From Asterochloris sp. CNOR1 (taxonomy: Eukaryota > Chlorophyta > Trebouxiophyceae > Trebouxiales > Trebouxiaceae), in the NCBI GenBank assembly GCA_963969365.1, contig OZ017749.1, forward strand, positions 2,170,001 through 2,234,000: a stretch of 64,000 bases of DNA, given 5' to 3'. Below the pieces are notes generated by a model, which made no database searches, was not told the origin of the DNA, and saw only the letters and a program-made list of their open reading frames with translations. The stretch's first letter is position 1. Each line of letters opens with the position of its first letter. A program made the translations under genes and the position numbers. Of this stretch, positions 46,346-59,174 are shown in pieces.

Positions 46346-49300
46346 TCATTCTGAGGGTGCCGCACTGGCCTGCTCCTGTGCGCTTTCAGCGGGTGCCTGC
46401 TCTGGCGGGCTGGCCTTGACAGTGCTGTCTACTGGCGTTGGCACCTCTGGGGCTGGCTCCTCTACGGTGCGGCGGCGACCTGCGACACAGGCGCCTGAGG
46501 TCAGACAGTAGCTTGAGCACCTTAGTCAGAGGGGCTTTAGCTGCGCTCAGCAAGAAGTACTGGCGCCAGCCTGGTGCACATCAGTGTTACACGCACCAAT
46601 AAAGATGCAAGGGGACATCAGCTTCGCTCAGAAGGCAAGCACTGCCAGAATATCGTGCTCGTGCCAGCTTTGGTGCAGCGCTACTCACAGCTCTCTGTTT
46701 CAATGCGGCTTGCAAAGGCTGCCAGCTTGTTGATGCGGTCCTTGGGAGTGAAGCACACTGTTAGTTTGCTGAGGCTCTGCTTTACTGTACTCAAGAAGAC
46801 AGCGCCCCACCGCGTGTCCTGCCCTTCCCGCCGGCCAGCTGTGCCTCTGCATCAAGTCTGTCTGCAGCTTCCATACGCTGCAGCTCGTTGGCGTCCAGGG
46901 AGTCAGCAGATAGGACACCAGGAGGCAGCTTGGGCTTCCCGTTTGCTGTCCCGTCGGACTGCAGCAGGCGGCACAGGCTTTGCTGAGTGGTCCTGGAGCA
47001 TTGGCCGGGAGGACACATTGGGTGATGGCAGCACGCAGCCTCAGTCTGCAGCACGCGGTCAATCATTTCAGGAGATGCCAGGAGGAGCTCATATCATCAG
47101 TCTGCTGAGGTGTCAGACTGTTTTGCCCACATCACTGTTTTGCTGGGTGGTCAGGAGAGAGCCTAGACCTTTGACGTGCTCAATTTCATTCTGCAGCAGG
47201 CAGCACACCATTTTTGGGACAGTTGGGGCTTTCCAACCTGCTGAGCTGTCAGCTTGCAGTTTGCCGCCGCCCAAGTACCCTTATGGCAGATAGGAGTATC
47301 ATGCTTGTCTTAGGCGAGGGGGTGGTGGTCCTGGTAGCGGCTCCTAGCTTCACTGCTACTCAACAAACAACAATGCGGGCACAAAGGTTTTATGACACAA
47401 CACCTGGGCTTGTGGCACATGGGACTGCAGAGTCCCTCCACATGCTGTGGCGCAAGCCTGCACCCATCTTCCAGCCAGCAGAGTATTTATTCTGGTGCAC
47501 AGCGTTCAGGCAGCACTGCAGTCTCTGTTCGCTGCAGGGCACAATAGCACGTGCGGTTCACCTCCCAGCCAGTGTTCTCTGACTGCTGCAGCTTGGCCAT
47601 CTTCTCAAACATGTTTGCGAACAAGCCACGATCCCGCCGGTTCTGCTCAGCTGCCAGTGCCTTGCACCTCATCTGCAGCTTGAGCATGTCCCTGCAGCAG
47701 CAGCAAGGGGCCACGTGACAGGCTGAGCAGGCCCTTGCCTTCAGAGCCCTCCATACACGCAACAGCAGATGCAGAGCTGCGCAAAAGGGTCTGCCGCAGC
47801 CTGCCACTGGAAGAGCGTGCCAACAGCCAGAAATGGTACACTGCCCTGAAAGGATGGTAGCGGCCTTGGCGGGGGCAAGAGAATCCATGTTGGACCTAGA
47901 TAACTTTGCAGCTGTGGTTGTTCATATTTATGAATGGCAAAGCAGGGCAGGCTGGATGCAAGAGGCATGCCAGATGATGCAAGCATGCAGGCTGCAGAGT
48001 CCACCTGTTGGCGGGGTCCCTAAGCAGGGCAGCCTTGATGTCCTGCTCAGCCTCAATGAAGTCCTGATTTGCCAGGAAGGACTGCGCTCGCCTGTACAGC
48101 GCCTTTGCATTGGCGCCATCTTTTTCAAGCACCTGCGCAGCATCACAGCACTGATGTCACTGCGCTGGGTGGGAGGCCACTAAGCCTGCTATGACGTAGC
48201 TGGAGGAGACCACCTGACAATGCCAGGCAGGCAGGTTTTCATCCTTCCCAAGCACCTGCACAGCAGCACGAATTCACTGTGGCAGGGGGAAAGCCGAAGT
48301 CAACAAAACCTGTTGCTTCAGAGCAATCAGACATGGCAACCTAGAGACTGCTGCAATCAGAGCACCCAGGAAAGCACCATGAGGTGCCATGACCACGTCA
48401 AGAAAAAAGTCACTATGTTTTAGGCATTGTTCCGCACATGCAGGTCAGCATCCCAAGCCACTGTGGAGCTGCAGCAGTGGGGAAGCAAACAACTGCCAGC
48501 TGAGGCAGCAGCTGCAGTGCTGAGCTGCCTTGCGGCTAAGGGAAGTTAGCACATGGCAGGCGCATGCTGCTCACTGCCAGCCCTTCCCTGCAGGCAATTA
48601 CAAACTCACCATGGAAGCTGCCTTCTTTGCAGCAACTGGATTGTCAAGCTTGAGGTAGGCCGCTGCAAGGTTGAGGTTGCAGCTGCGCCTTAGGTCCCCA
48701 ACTGCCCTCTCCTGCTCGGGGGATGTGTGGTCCATGTGCTCCACCATCTTCAGCCCACGCTCATACTTTTTGACAGCCAGCAGCCACCTGCAGGCATGCA
48801 GCATCTGGATTCAAAGCGCTTGAATGCATTGACTGATTGCAATCAGGCAGCAGCACAAGGACACCTGTGCTGCACAGAGGCCGCATCAGCTCTCTGAAGC
48901 GCGCAGACCTGTGGACTGCAGATGCCACCTGCTGCAAGCAGGCAGCAGCATCTTCAGGTCACACTCGAAACTGCTGAAAGCCACCTGAGTTTGATTATGG
49001 CCAGAAGCAATCTGCACAGAAGCGTGATGTTTGCTAGTCAGTCTGGGCTCAGACTTTTGCCTGCAGCACAGCATGAAGCCACAGGGCCTGATGGCAGGGC
49101 AGTGCCCCCTTCCCACCTTCAAAACAGCGGTCTGCCTCCACAGATATGCAACTTCACTCGGCAGCACTCACATTTTGTTATTTGCAGGCAGGCAACAGCC
49201 ATGGGAACTTGTTTCACCAGCAATACCGCGCTCTGTCAGCTTAGGCAGGCAACCAGCACAGGACTGTTTGGCGGAACTGCGCCTGGCAGTGGGGTCACAT

Positions 49301-52300
49301 TCAGACTTGCTGCTGACTGCCACATACACCTGCAGGTTGGCAGCAATGTGGAAGCTGCTGATGGTGCCTGATGGGACATGTTGTGCCATCCATAGTGTTT
49401 TGCCAGCCATGAAGCCGTCTCACGGCTGGCGCAGGCACAAAGCAGGCAACCTCCAGACATACTTTGCTCTCCAGCAGTCATAGCCACCTATCCCCACAGC
49501 AGTGACGAGGCAGCTAGGTGGGCCTGCGCAACAATGCTCTGCTGGTGGGTACCTTGCTGGGGCCCGATAAGGCAGCAATGTTTTGTTGACGGTCGCACCT
49601 GCCCTGCTTGAAGAAGGCGTTGCCCTCCTCCTTTTTGGCATTGGCAGTGGTCAGTTTTTCGTCTCCCTCCATCTCATAGGCCTCCTTGGCCTGCAGCAAT
49701 GGTACTCTGCTGGCTTGTGCCTGTGTTCAGCAAGAGAACCTGGAGCAGGGTTTGGGCAGGCAAAATCTGCAGTGCACACAAGTAATGTGCTATGTCAGGG
49801 CAAAGCACACAATTCCGCTTCTGGCCCTTTCTCAGCATGAGAGCACGCAAATGGGCTTCCTCGGCCTGCAGGCACATCATGATTGTGTATGGCGTAAAAT
49901 GTAATCACTATTGCAGTGCCGTTGCGCTGGCGATGTGGCTGCATAGATGCTCTTGCTGTGGTGCATGCACTGTTACATGCCAGGCACTGGGGCGCAACCC
50001 AGCCAAGCTGGCAGGTTGATGGCAGCCAACAGCAGCTGCCATGAGCATGTCAGTTCAGTTTGCCCTCTCACAGGAAAACAATGCTGATGTGAAAGCCCCT
50101 GCTGATTGCATCTCATCCCTGAACAGCATGACATATTAAGGGCGCAGTTCACATACAGGGAATTCACATATGAAGCGCTCACAGCCCCAGTAATGGCTCC
50201 ACCATGTGAAAAGAACCCTCAGTCTTGCAGCATTACCAGCTTACTTTTCAGCAGAGCTGCAAGAGCGGCCCATCAGATGCAGCTCGCACGGCACCAGAGC
50301 TCTTAAGAAGGCCACAGCATGTCCAGCCCATCAGGAGACACAGCTCAACAACAAACCCACCTCCACGACATTTGTACAATGGTGTCAGTGGCACAGCGTC
50401 CCCCATGTCAAGCACAGCATTAGGATGGCACCAGGTTTTTAGGGCTCACACCACTCTGTACAGAGCTCAGCTCAGCTCATACTAAGGAACCCAGCTTGAG
50501 CGGCTCCAGCAGCTCAGTCCACATACCATACAACTGTGGTGGGGGGCCATGAGTGCGTGTTGCAGACTGCGGAAGAGGACCCACCTTGTGTAGCTCCAGC
50601 AGCTCCACGACATACTGCACAGCTGTGTTGGGGGGCACAAACCCCTTCGCCCCTTTGTGGCCCGTGCCCCCAAAGGCATAGCGTGGCGAGACTGTCAGCA
50701 GGGCAGTCTCCCCAACCTTCATCTTCTGGACACCCTGCTCCAGCCCAGCAGGCACCTCCTCTGCAGCAGCACAGCATGGTTGCAGCCCATTCGATGAATG
50801 CTTGTAGACTCTGTGCAGATGTCTGCACCGTCCTGGCGGTGAATCCTGGCCCACCACGTCCATTGCAGCTGCTGCCAGTTGCACCCTTGGTGCTGCAGCA
50901 GCGTGTTGCCAGCCAGAGATATGGCTCTGGGCCACATCTCCTGCACAGCAATCTGTCAGTTGCTTCACTCTTTGACCCAGCCCAAGGGGCGGCTATGATC
51001 ACACCCCAACATTGCAGGCGAGGTGGAAGGCTTGGGCACATTGCAGAAGACTGCTTCACACGTGCAATGCTCGCCAGTCACAGTTGCTAGGAGTGTCATA
51101 GCAGCCCCTTGCAGTGTGAGGTTGGTGGCTGCTGCTGACGTCGCATGCTCTCAGCAAGCAGATCTAGTGTTCTAGCCGGAGGAGGGAAGAGTCTCCCAAC
51201 AGCGACAGGAACTTTCATGTGCCCTCTTTGAACGCTCAAGCAAACAAAGGAGCTCCTGCAGCTCAAGAACTCTTTGCGCAAAGCAAAACTGGTCGACATG
51301 CCACCTAGCTCACAACCACACAAGTGGGCCATGTCCTGCGGCACGGTGGCTTTCTGCCACCTGAGTGCGTCACAGCGCCCAGCTCAGTGTCCCAGCGATT
51401 GTTGCCAGAAAAAAGCTTGCAACTGCTGATAGCTTTGATTGGTGAGGTGATAAGCCTCCCCTTTGGTTCTCCTAACAGTCAGCTCAGTTGTATCAGAAGC
51501 TGGTTCGTGCTGCAAGCATGCAAGCTGCTTGATGATGCACTCAGCGACCACAGTGAAAGGCTCACCTTCGTCCACCTTGAACTCCAGCTCGTTACCTTCT
51601 AGGCGTTCCTCAATTACTGTGCCATCCAGCAACCTCAGTGTGTATCTGCAGCCACAGCAAGACTTGACTATTGCAAAGACGGCCAGATGCAGTGGGTCTA
51701 GCAACGATTGGTGGCCCGGTGTGCCAACCACCAGCCTCGGTGGTTACATGCGGCAGACAGCAGCATCAGCAGGCCTCCAGCAGCCTCATGACATACCTGA
51801 GGCCATAGCAAGACTTAATTGTTCTTGAACGTAGTGCCAAATGCAGCATGTAGCTGTCAAGATGGACTCAGCAGACCGCTGTGCCATCAGCGGCTGCACT
51901 GCTTACCGAAGCAGACAGCAGAAAGTTAGCCATCGGCAGCAAGCCTTGACTGCTTGTTGACTTGTGTGGTGTGCGCGAGGTGCCAACTTGACAACCAGCT
52001 GCCACCCAGATTGCCGCGTGCATGCCCAGGATCACACGAGCCAGAAGCTTCCTCAGGCGCCCTCTGCTGCTGCTGCCCTGGTCACCTGTCTGCAACACTG
52101 GAGCCTGCGCCAAATGTCTTGCACCAGGTGCTGGGCTTGAGTGATCACAGCACTGTGCACATCCCCCTTGGATGCCAGCAGCAGTCGGAGGGTAGTCATT
52201 CTGAGCCAGCTAATGGCATTCTCTGCTCCTGTGCTCAGCCCAGTGCTTACCCTGATGTTGTCCCAAAATGTGGCACCGCGTGTCTTCTGCTCGGCCTGAG

Positions 52301-55194
52301 CTTGAACAACGCTGCAACCTGCACATTCCCTAGATGCCTGAGGCAGCCCAGTTGTGCTGCTGGGGAGACACGGAGGAAGCTAGCTGCGTCCTCCCCTCTT
52401 GTGCCCAGCCCAGCTGCAGATCCCACCTGACTTTCACTTTAGACTCTGGGCCAGGTGTCTTGTACTCAGTGCTGGGCTTGAGGCACTTCTTCATGATCCC
52501 GCCGTCCTTGGTCACCTGCTCCACCTTGGCCCAGGAAATGAGAGCAACGCGGGCCTCCAGTGTGGCATGTGGGGGCACGTCTGGGGACTTGCCTTGTGCC
52601 CCAAAGCCATCTGCAGGCAGGGACAGGCAGCACTGTGTCAGCAGGTCCCGCAAAGCTGGACAGCTGCACAACAACTTGCCCTGTGCAACAATGTGTGAGG
52701 GCAGGCCTCAGGCAGCAATGTGGGCAGCAGTCTGCTTCAGGCAGCTGAGCAAGGCCTGAGCCAGCCAGCTCCACCAGATGAGCTGGACATCAGAAGGCAC
52801 TGCAGCAGCTCAACTCCTAACCGTGCTCAAGATCAGCAGACAGGGCCTTGAGCAGTGCTCACACTCTGGCTTGATGATGAGCCGAGCCTCTTCATGCAGC
52901 TTCATCTTCTTCACAGCCAGGGGCAGGGCTCTGCAAAGGTGGCCCTCCTGCATAACATGATGAGGTGTGGTTCAGCACAGGCGTTGATGTAGGGATGCCA
53001 GTGGGAATGGTGGTGCCCTGGCAACAGCAGTAAATTGCACGGCTGCGTCCTGCTGGGACAGGCGACTCCTAAGCCTCTACATAAGGAGACTGGCTTCAGA
53101 AGCACTGCACAAACATGCCTGGCAGCAGTGCTCAACACCAGAACCTGACATGCATGTACAGCAGATTGGAGCAGACCCAGCTTCCAAATGATGCACCCCA
53201 CCAGGTTGCTCAAAACACTGGGCAATGGGCATATAGGTTGCTCATCCTACACAAGCTGCCAAGCAGGCGCGACTTGCCTGCACAGTGAAGGCCACGCCAT
53301 CAGTGGGGGAGACTAGGAAGTCGCTTGAAGTGCCTTGGACTCTGAAGCTGTACCTGACTGCAGGTAGCACATTGCTGATCTGGTACCTGAAGGATCTTTA
53401 AATGGGCAGAAGAGCCAGACGCAAAGCAGCAAGCTGCCATGGCATTGCTGCCTAGCGCAGCTCGCCACGGACCTCACGCTTTCTTGTTGCAGCTGGCCGA
53501 CAATGGTTCTGAAGCAAAGCCATGCAGGCCCATGCCGCGCATCTGTGCGGCGCCGCACTGCCAAGAACTTCTAGTGCCAGGTCTCTAACGCTGCTCACCT
53601 CTGACCTCGTCCAGGTCCTTGGGGGTGTCCCACCCGGTGCCCTCCTTCTCGGTGACTTTCTCCAGCCCACCATCACCGGCAATATCATTTGCGCTCTTCC
53701 AGCTGAGCAGCTCGACCTGCGGCAGCCCCCATATCGATGTCAGTACCCCAGCTGAGCAGCTTGGCCTTCAGCCAGCCCCATGGCAGAGCAGTGCCAGCAC
53801 CCCAGCTGAGCAACCCACCATGCAGCATTCAGCGGGCTGCTGCAGAACAATCAGAAGACTGTTCATGCGCAGACAGCGTCAGCCAGTGCTGCGCCACCTG
53901 AAGTCAGAAACAACCTCATACGTGTTCAATGTGTGTGTTCAACTGCATCAGAGGCGTGCAACCCAGCACGATATTGCTGCACCTGGCCCTGCCAAGTCAG
54001 GCCGTTAATCAGACAGCTCCAGCATCCCGTTGGGCTGTAGGGAGACTACCCTGAAGTTCTGTGCACTGGCAACCAAGAACGATCTGCCAAAGCAGTTGCA
54101 GATCCATCTGCTCATCATGGCTCATATGCCGCTCTCTTCAGGAGCAGATCTGCACAGCTAGAATGATGTGGCGGCTGGCGCACCTCAAAGTGCAGGGTAG
54201 CCCCTCCAGGAATCTTTGGGGGGGAGCCCTGGCTCCCGTAGGCATAGTCTGCCTTGCAGATGAGCAGACTCTTCTCGCCTTTCTTCATCTCTGCCAGGCC
54301 CAGATCCCAGGCCTTGATGACGCTGCCTACGAGGAGAGCATGGTACAGCTAGTTATGATTGTGGCCGGCATGCTGCAGCAGTGGCAGTGATTGCAGGCAT
54401 GAATGCCATGGTAGAAGGGTACCAGAGGTGCTGTGGCATGGCAGTGCTGGCAAGCAGCGGCTATGCAACAGCCATCCGTGAAGTGGGCTAACCAGGCAAT
54501 GCTCATCAGGGGCAGCACTACCGGGCTGCTTGGCCCAGCCAGCGTCTTGCCTGGCCCCTGCTTGGACGTGGGTGGCGCGCAAGGGTCATCAGGGGCCAGC
54601 ACAACTGGGCTGCATGGTACAGCCAGCAACTTGCCTGTCCCAAGCTTGAACTTGAAAGGCTCGTGCCGCTCCCGGGAGCTGTCAAAGGCAGAGCCGTCCT
54701 CCAGAGTACCCACGTAGTGCACTGCACAGCACAGAAGCAGATGTGACTAGGCGGCTCTGCCAAGCAGGAGCTCCTCAGCAGCCATTCCTGAATGCGGGTA
54801 GTTGTGCACGCATGTGATCAGGCACTGCACTGGGCAGCAGATGTGGACGACTGCATACATCTCAGCAGGCATCATGGGCACTTCAACATCGCTGGGCAGG
54901 CTCACCAGTCACCTCAGACCCCTTAGAAGGGGTCTCCCAGCCTGTGCCTGGAGTGATGATGCGCTTCACGACCCCGCCGTCCTCCTGCAAGCAGGCAGGT
55001 TGCTGTCTGGGAACAGGCCACACACAGCAGCCAGGAGAGGCAGCAAAGTATGCTGCATGGGTCTAGGCAAGACTTTGAGGCATCGCAGGGCCTCAACAAG
55101 TGACAGGCAGAGCATGGACAAAACTGCTGCTGACTGTCAGGAATATCTCCCTGCCAGCAGCATCTGTCGCAGCCATCTGCTCCTCGATCTCCAT
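46346..55194 (-). CDS. Multi-FKBP, TPR-containing peptidyl-prolyl isomerase (plant FKBP62/ROF1 type)
   Basis: These immunophilins isomerise prolyl bonds and dock on Hsp90 through TPRs. The start is ATG at 55194 ([14 protein letters not shown]). FKBP domain 1: [20 protein letters not shown] (54.97 kb), [18 protein letters not shown] (54.72 kb) and [18 protein letters not shown]...YGSQG (54.33-54.19 kb). Domain 2: [17 protein letters not shown] (53.73 kb), [11 protein letters not shown] (53.3 kb), [20 protein letters not shown] (52.95 kb) and [11 protein letters not shown] (52.57 kb). Domain 3: [15 protein letters not shown] (51.64 kb) and [20 protein letters not shown] plus YAFGGTG (50.7 kb). 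TPR exons follow: [17 protein letters not shown] (49.65 kb), [20 protein letters not shown] (48.65 kb), [20 protein letters not shown] (48.1 kb) and a helix [15 protein letters not shown] (47.6 kb). Lys and Asn of the first TPR fit a carboxylate clamp. Acidic exons at 46.35-47.0 kb ([18 protein letters not shown]; stop 46346) may be its tail or a separate small gene. Two GC donors are at 54634 and 53277. Confidence 0.85.
54502..54651. repeat. Duplicated donor region in the FKBP gene
   Basis: About 66 bp (TCATCAGGGG...GGGCTGC...CAGCCAGC...TTGCCTG) occurs at 54502-54567 and 54585-54651, with roughly three quarters of bases identical. Read on the minus strand, both carry the GC-type donor core CAG|GCAAG. 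The upper copy ends exon FKFKLGTG. Confidence 0.85.
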
Positions 55195-56055
55195 GTCTGC
55201 AGGGCAGAAGTCCATATCAGGACGCATTGGGGCAGAGGCTTCCAGCACTGAAGTTGCAAATCGATAGACCAATCTAACCCTCTTTCAGTGCCTGGTGGTG
55301 AGCCACGGTCTTGTCCTCTGTATCACTTTCGTAACCGTTCATGCCGAAATCCTGTTCAACCAATCAACAACTGGTCAAACATTCTCGCAGAGCCACAACA
55401 ACACTGCGGCCCTCATCTCCCTCTTATTCCAGCGTTCTCAGCAAGTGCTCAGGGCCACCGGTTTGAACTACAGATGATGGGGATGGCCCTCAGCAACATG
55501 CCTCTGTGGCATGTACCGTCCAGTTCTGCGAGCACAGCAACATCTTTTGCGATCTCCTCCAATGGCCTGTGAAGACCAGTTTGATTTAGGATGACATATC
55601 ATAGCTACCTGCGTGACTGCGCTGCAGCATCCAGCCTGGTCACAGCAATTGCCATGCAGTGCATGAAAATGTTTGAGCAGCTGACCAGCTGAAAAGCCTG
55701 CATCAGTAAGTGCCATGACAGACTGATGCAGTCCGCGCTGCGGGGCCCCACTGGGTGGTGCAGCTGCAAGCTGAATTGGAGCAGCTGGATGACACTATGG
55801 ACCAGCAGCAAGCAGGGACCGAACAGGAGATAAAGCCGAGGGTGCTGAAACAAGTCAGCAGATGCAGTAGCCATGTGTTGAAATGAGGGGCATCATAAGC
55901 AAAGGTGCATACAGGATGCACCAGGTGCTGAATGATGTGAGGAACCACCGAGGTTGGCTCAGTGGGACTCTTGTTTGGTGGGTATTAGCGCCCCCCATGG
56001 GTGTTCTGTGGAGTGTAAGTGTAAGCTGGCATGTATGGGGCACTTTCAGCTTCTT
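55195..56055. other. Intergenic, FKBP 5' flank to SKI8-like 3' end
   Basis: About 860 bp without a supportable exon. It should contain the FKBP promoter and 5' UTR and the short 3' UTR of the minus-strand WD40 gene. No element was recognised. Confidence 0.4.
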
Positions 56056-58146
56056 TCAGCTTGTGTAGTCCCAAACAAGGACTCCAGTCTGCTTGTCATC
56101 ACTCACTGATGCTAGTCTATTGCCTGCGCTATTAAAGGCCAGAGCCCAGACCTGGTCGCCGTGCTCTTCGGCTGTCTGCACACAGCTGCGTTGTGCCATG
56201 TCCCACAACTTGACTTTGCTGTCGCTAGATCCTGAGGCAAAGCACGTCCCGCTGGGGTGCACCGCCACTGAGAGCACCCAAGACTCATGCCCTGCACCAT
56301 GAGACCAGCCGGCATGAGTGGAACAGCAATGCAGCACGGGCTGGGCGAGCACCTTGCACCTCAAGGAGCAGGCAGGACAGCTGGGCTGCCAGACAGGGCA
56401 CGCATGAGGTATCGGCACTGGCCAGGCAAGCGCGCTGTGCAGGCACGAGGACTGGCAAACACTGGATAGATGCCCGTCTCGACTGACCTGAAAATGCTTC
56501 TACCAATGCACCGTTCTCCACATCATAGAGGTGAGAGTGCATGTCATCACAGGCCGTGAGCAGCAGCTTGGAGTCTGCAGGCACATGTCACAGACTCGTC
56601 AGCAGGGAGACCGCATTGCGCTGCCTCCACATCATCTGCGCGCAGAGTGAGCTTGACACAGTCAATCACAGGTAGGCTGCCCCAAAGCGCAGCCTGCGGC
56701 ATACTTGATGTAGAGAAAGCTCACGGGCAGCAGGGTGAATGTCGGGCACCTCACAGGCTTGTCCCTCATGCCCTATAAAATACTGTGCTCCATCTTTGCC
56801 ATGTCACCACCATGTACCGCCTCAGGGTGCAGGCTGGGGCAGCCCGTCTTGGACTGCCAGATCATCAAGCGCACCTGGGGTGAATGCCAGGCCCCTGACA
56901 GGCTTGTAGTGCCCCTCCAGCTGGTGCAGCGGCTTCCTGCTGCCTGTGTCAAACACAGTTACCGACCCATCCATGCACCCACACGCCAGCCGCTCGCCAT
57001 CGGGCGAGTACGCCACGCTCAGCACAAACTTCTCCTTCTTGAACTTCTCCTCGCCCTGCAAGCACACACTATCCCACTCAGCCCAATTTGTCTGACACAC
57101 TCCTTTGTGGGATCTGACAGAATCATCGAGATCAGCAACGAAATGCTCTTGACCCCTGCAGCTGGCCAGGAGCTACTGTGGGAAGTGGGATGCATGCCGC
57201 ATTGTCAGCGGTTGTAGCTCTCTTGAATGGCACATGCTGTGGAACGTTGGCCTTGTCAAGTGCAGCAGCTCTGATTGCACCACAGCAGACAAAAAACTGC
57301 TTGAGGCAAAGACATGCAGGACACTGACTGCCCCTGGGCAGGCTCCCAACCAAGAGAGGCTCACTGCTGGGATGTTGAATGTGCCTATGGGGCCAGCATT
57401 TGAGTTGTCGGCGTTTGTGCTGGCTCTACTGTACAGGGTCACGGTGTTGCTGCTCCCGCCTGCTGCTGCAATCTCACGATTGCTGTCCTCCCTTGGATTG
57501 AAGGCAATGTGCCAAGTCTCAGAGGCTGGCGTCTCTATTATCTGCATCATGGGAACAGCAGGCGACCCTATGTTACGTGTCCATGTGAGGCTCCGCTCCC
57601 CTGCTGGTCCTTGCGTGCAGCTCGGAGCTTATTGGCTTCTGGTCATGCTCTGCACGCCCTAAGTCAAGCTGCCCTGTAGGAGGCTGCCGGAAGCACCAAG
57701 CTGCTGAGCCAAGGCCTGCCCCACAACTGCACAACGGCAGCCCAAGCAGACCTGCGCAGTCTCATGGTTCTGTATGCTCCACACCCTGCAGGCCAGTGCG
57801 TGACATTCAGCTCATTTGGCAGCCCATCTGGAAGTGGTGCTCAGCAGATGACTGCAAGCATTTGGAAGTGCTACCTCCCCCTGTTCCCCCACCTGATATA
57901 GCTGTCCAGGGCACTGGAGGCAGCAAACTCCCCTGTGGGGTCCACTGCTACACTGATGGCACCCAAGGTGTGTCCAGGGTAGGCATGATACCGGCTCAGC
58001 TTGCCCTGATCATCACTGTACACACTGACAGTCTCATCAACGCTGGCAGTGATGAGCTGATTGCCTGCAGGTGTCCAGACACATGACCATACTGAGTCTG
58101 TGTGTGCTTCCCCTTCCTCTGGCTTGGAAAGCTGTGAGATGCGCAT
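56056..58146 (-). CDS. SKI8/VIP3/WDR61-like WD40 protein
   Basis: SKI8 (VIP3 in plants, WDR61 in animals) is a WD40 propeller that works in the SKI complex for cytoplasmic 3'-5' mRNA decay and in the PAF1 complex in chromatin. The start at 58146 reads MRISQLSKPEEGEAHTDSVW, giving a short N-terminus as in the family. Exons show successive blades: NQLITASVDETVSVYSDD and HTLGAISVAVDPTGEFAASS (to about 57.9 kb), ETWHIAFNPRED...AAAGGSSNTVTLY (57.55-57.37 kb), EKFVLSVAYSPDGERLACGC and HQLEGHYKPVRGLAFTPG (57.06-56.87 kb). LLTACDDMHSHLYDVENG is at 56.57 kb, with ESWVLSVAVHPSGTCFASGS and DQVWALAFNSAGNRLASVSD to VWDYTS and the stop (56.3-56.056 kb). FVLSVAWSP-type and HQLEGH motifs are typical of SKI8. 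One blade joint near 57.6-57.9 kb was not resolved. Confidence 0.9.
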
Positions 58147-58215
58147 TGCAGGCCCAGAAACGGCAGGTTTCGCTGCACGTCAACGGTTTGGTTTGACCGG
58201 GCCCTCCTGAGAAGC
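58147..58215. promoter_or_regulatory. 69-bp bidirectional promoter, SKI8-like / APC11
   Basis: Only 69 bp separate the two divergent start codons. The stretch contains two AACGG cores (near 58157 and 58182) and a TTTCGC, which resemble plant MYB (MSA-like) and E2F-like sites. The matches are short, so they are only suggestive. Confidence 0.6.
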
Positions 58216-58705
58216 ATGGTTTTTGATGTGGAGGTTCTGCAGTGGCATGCAGTAGCCAGCTGGACATGGAATGCTGGAGATGATGTCTGTGGGATCTGCA
58301 GGTGAGGGGGCTGGGCAGTGTCATGGAGCAGTCTGCGTAGTGTGTGAGGTGCGCATTGTCATCAAGTGCATGACAACCTGCATTGTGAGCATCGCTCCCA
58401 CTGTTTGACGTGCCCCTGCAGGATGCCTTTTGATGGCTGCCCTCCTGAGGGCAAGTATCCAGGAGATGACAGTCCAGTGGTGTGGGGCACCTGCGGCCAT
58501 GCCTTCCACCTTCAGTGCATCACGAAGTGGCTTTCGGCCCAAGCAGAGCAGGTGCCTGATCTGCATGTGGCAGCTGGTGCCTCAGTGGTTCTGCTTGCTG
58601 CTGAATGCTTGTGCCTTGCAGAGGTGTCCTTTCTGTCGGCGGAATTGGGAGTTCAAGGCTGCAACCACCCAGCGGGATCCGCCACTGCCACCAGGCGCGG
58701 GTTGA
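58216..58705 (+). CDS. APC11: APC11, RING-H2 subunit of the anaphase-promoting complex
   Basis: APC11 is the catalytic RING subunit of the APC/C ubiquitin ligase that drives mitotic exit. Exons 58216-58301, 58422-58551 and 58622-58705 join in phase to 99 residues. The N-terminus (HAVASWTWNAGDDVCGICRM) has the Trp-rich APC11 lead and the first Cys pair at residues 25 and 28. It continues FDGCPPEGKYPGDDSPVVWG, then CGHAFHLQCITKWL and RCPFCRRNWEF, supplying the remaining Cys/His zinc ligands, including the extra Cys-rich insert typical of APC11. The length fits the family (about 85-100). The tail DPPLPPGAG is longer than in many homologues. The phase across both introns is exact. The gene diverges from SKI8-like across a very short gap. 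Confidence 0.95.
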
Positions 58706-59174
58706 TGTCATTCTGGTGGCAAGTGGTACAGTAGCAACTTCTCAGCTGGGCTGAGAAGGGCCAACACCAAACTTGGAGACAAGTTTGCCAAATTGTGTGG
58801 GCAGGCAAGCTAGTGATGGACTGTCCAATGGTCAGAACGGAGGGGGGTTTGTTAAGCAGGGCAACAGAGTCAGCTAGTCAGAGTGGTCAGCGTGACTGGA
58901 TCATATGCAGCCTCTCATATGAAATTGGGGCCCAGCCCACATGGCCACGAAAAGTGGCTGCTGTCTGGGCTGTCCATCCTGTTGAGAAACTGACTTGACC
59001 CAGGGTTGAGGGATTCTGGCCTTTCCGAGCCCCATCGCGGCGAGGAGGCTGCATCCCGGCGTATGAACTGGTAGATCTGTTGGTGTTGAATCCTGGGAGT
59101 CGGTGCCCGACCTGTAAATTGTCCGGCGTCTGCTCGACAGGTGGCTACAGACTTCAATCAATGCGAAGACCAGC
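58706..59174. other. Intergenic, APC11 to small basic gene
   Basis: About 470 bp with no exon-like frame. A TGTAA near 59113 could be the APC11 poly(A) signal but lies about 400 bp from its stop; the rest should be the promoter of the next gene. Confidence 0.4.

Noticed and set aside
46233-46419. HFMELVLGMFG as the true last exon of the CHID1-like gene
   Set aside because: The copy at 46182-46211 matches the family C-terminus and follows a CTGCAG acceptor; the later one is a diverged duplicate.
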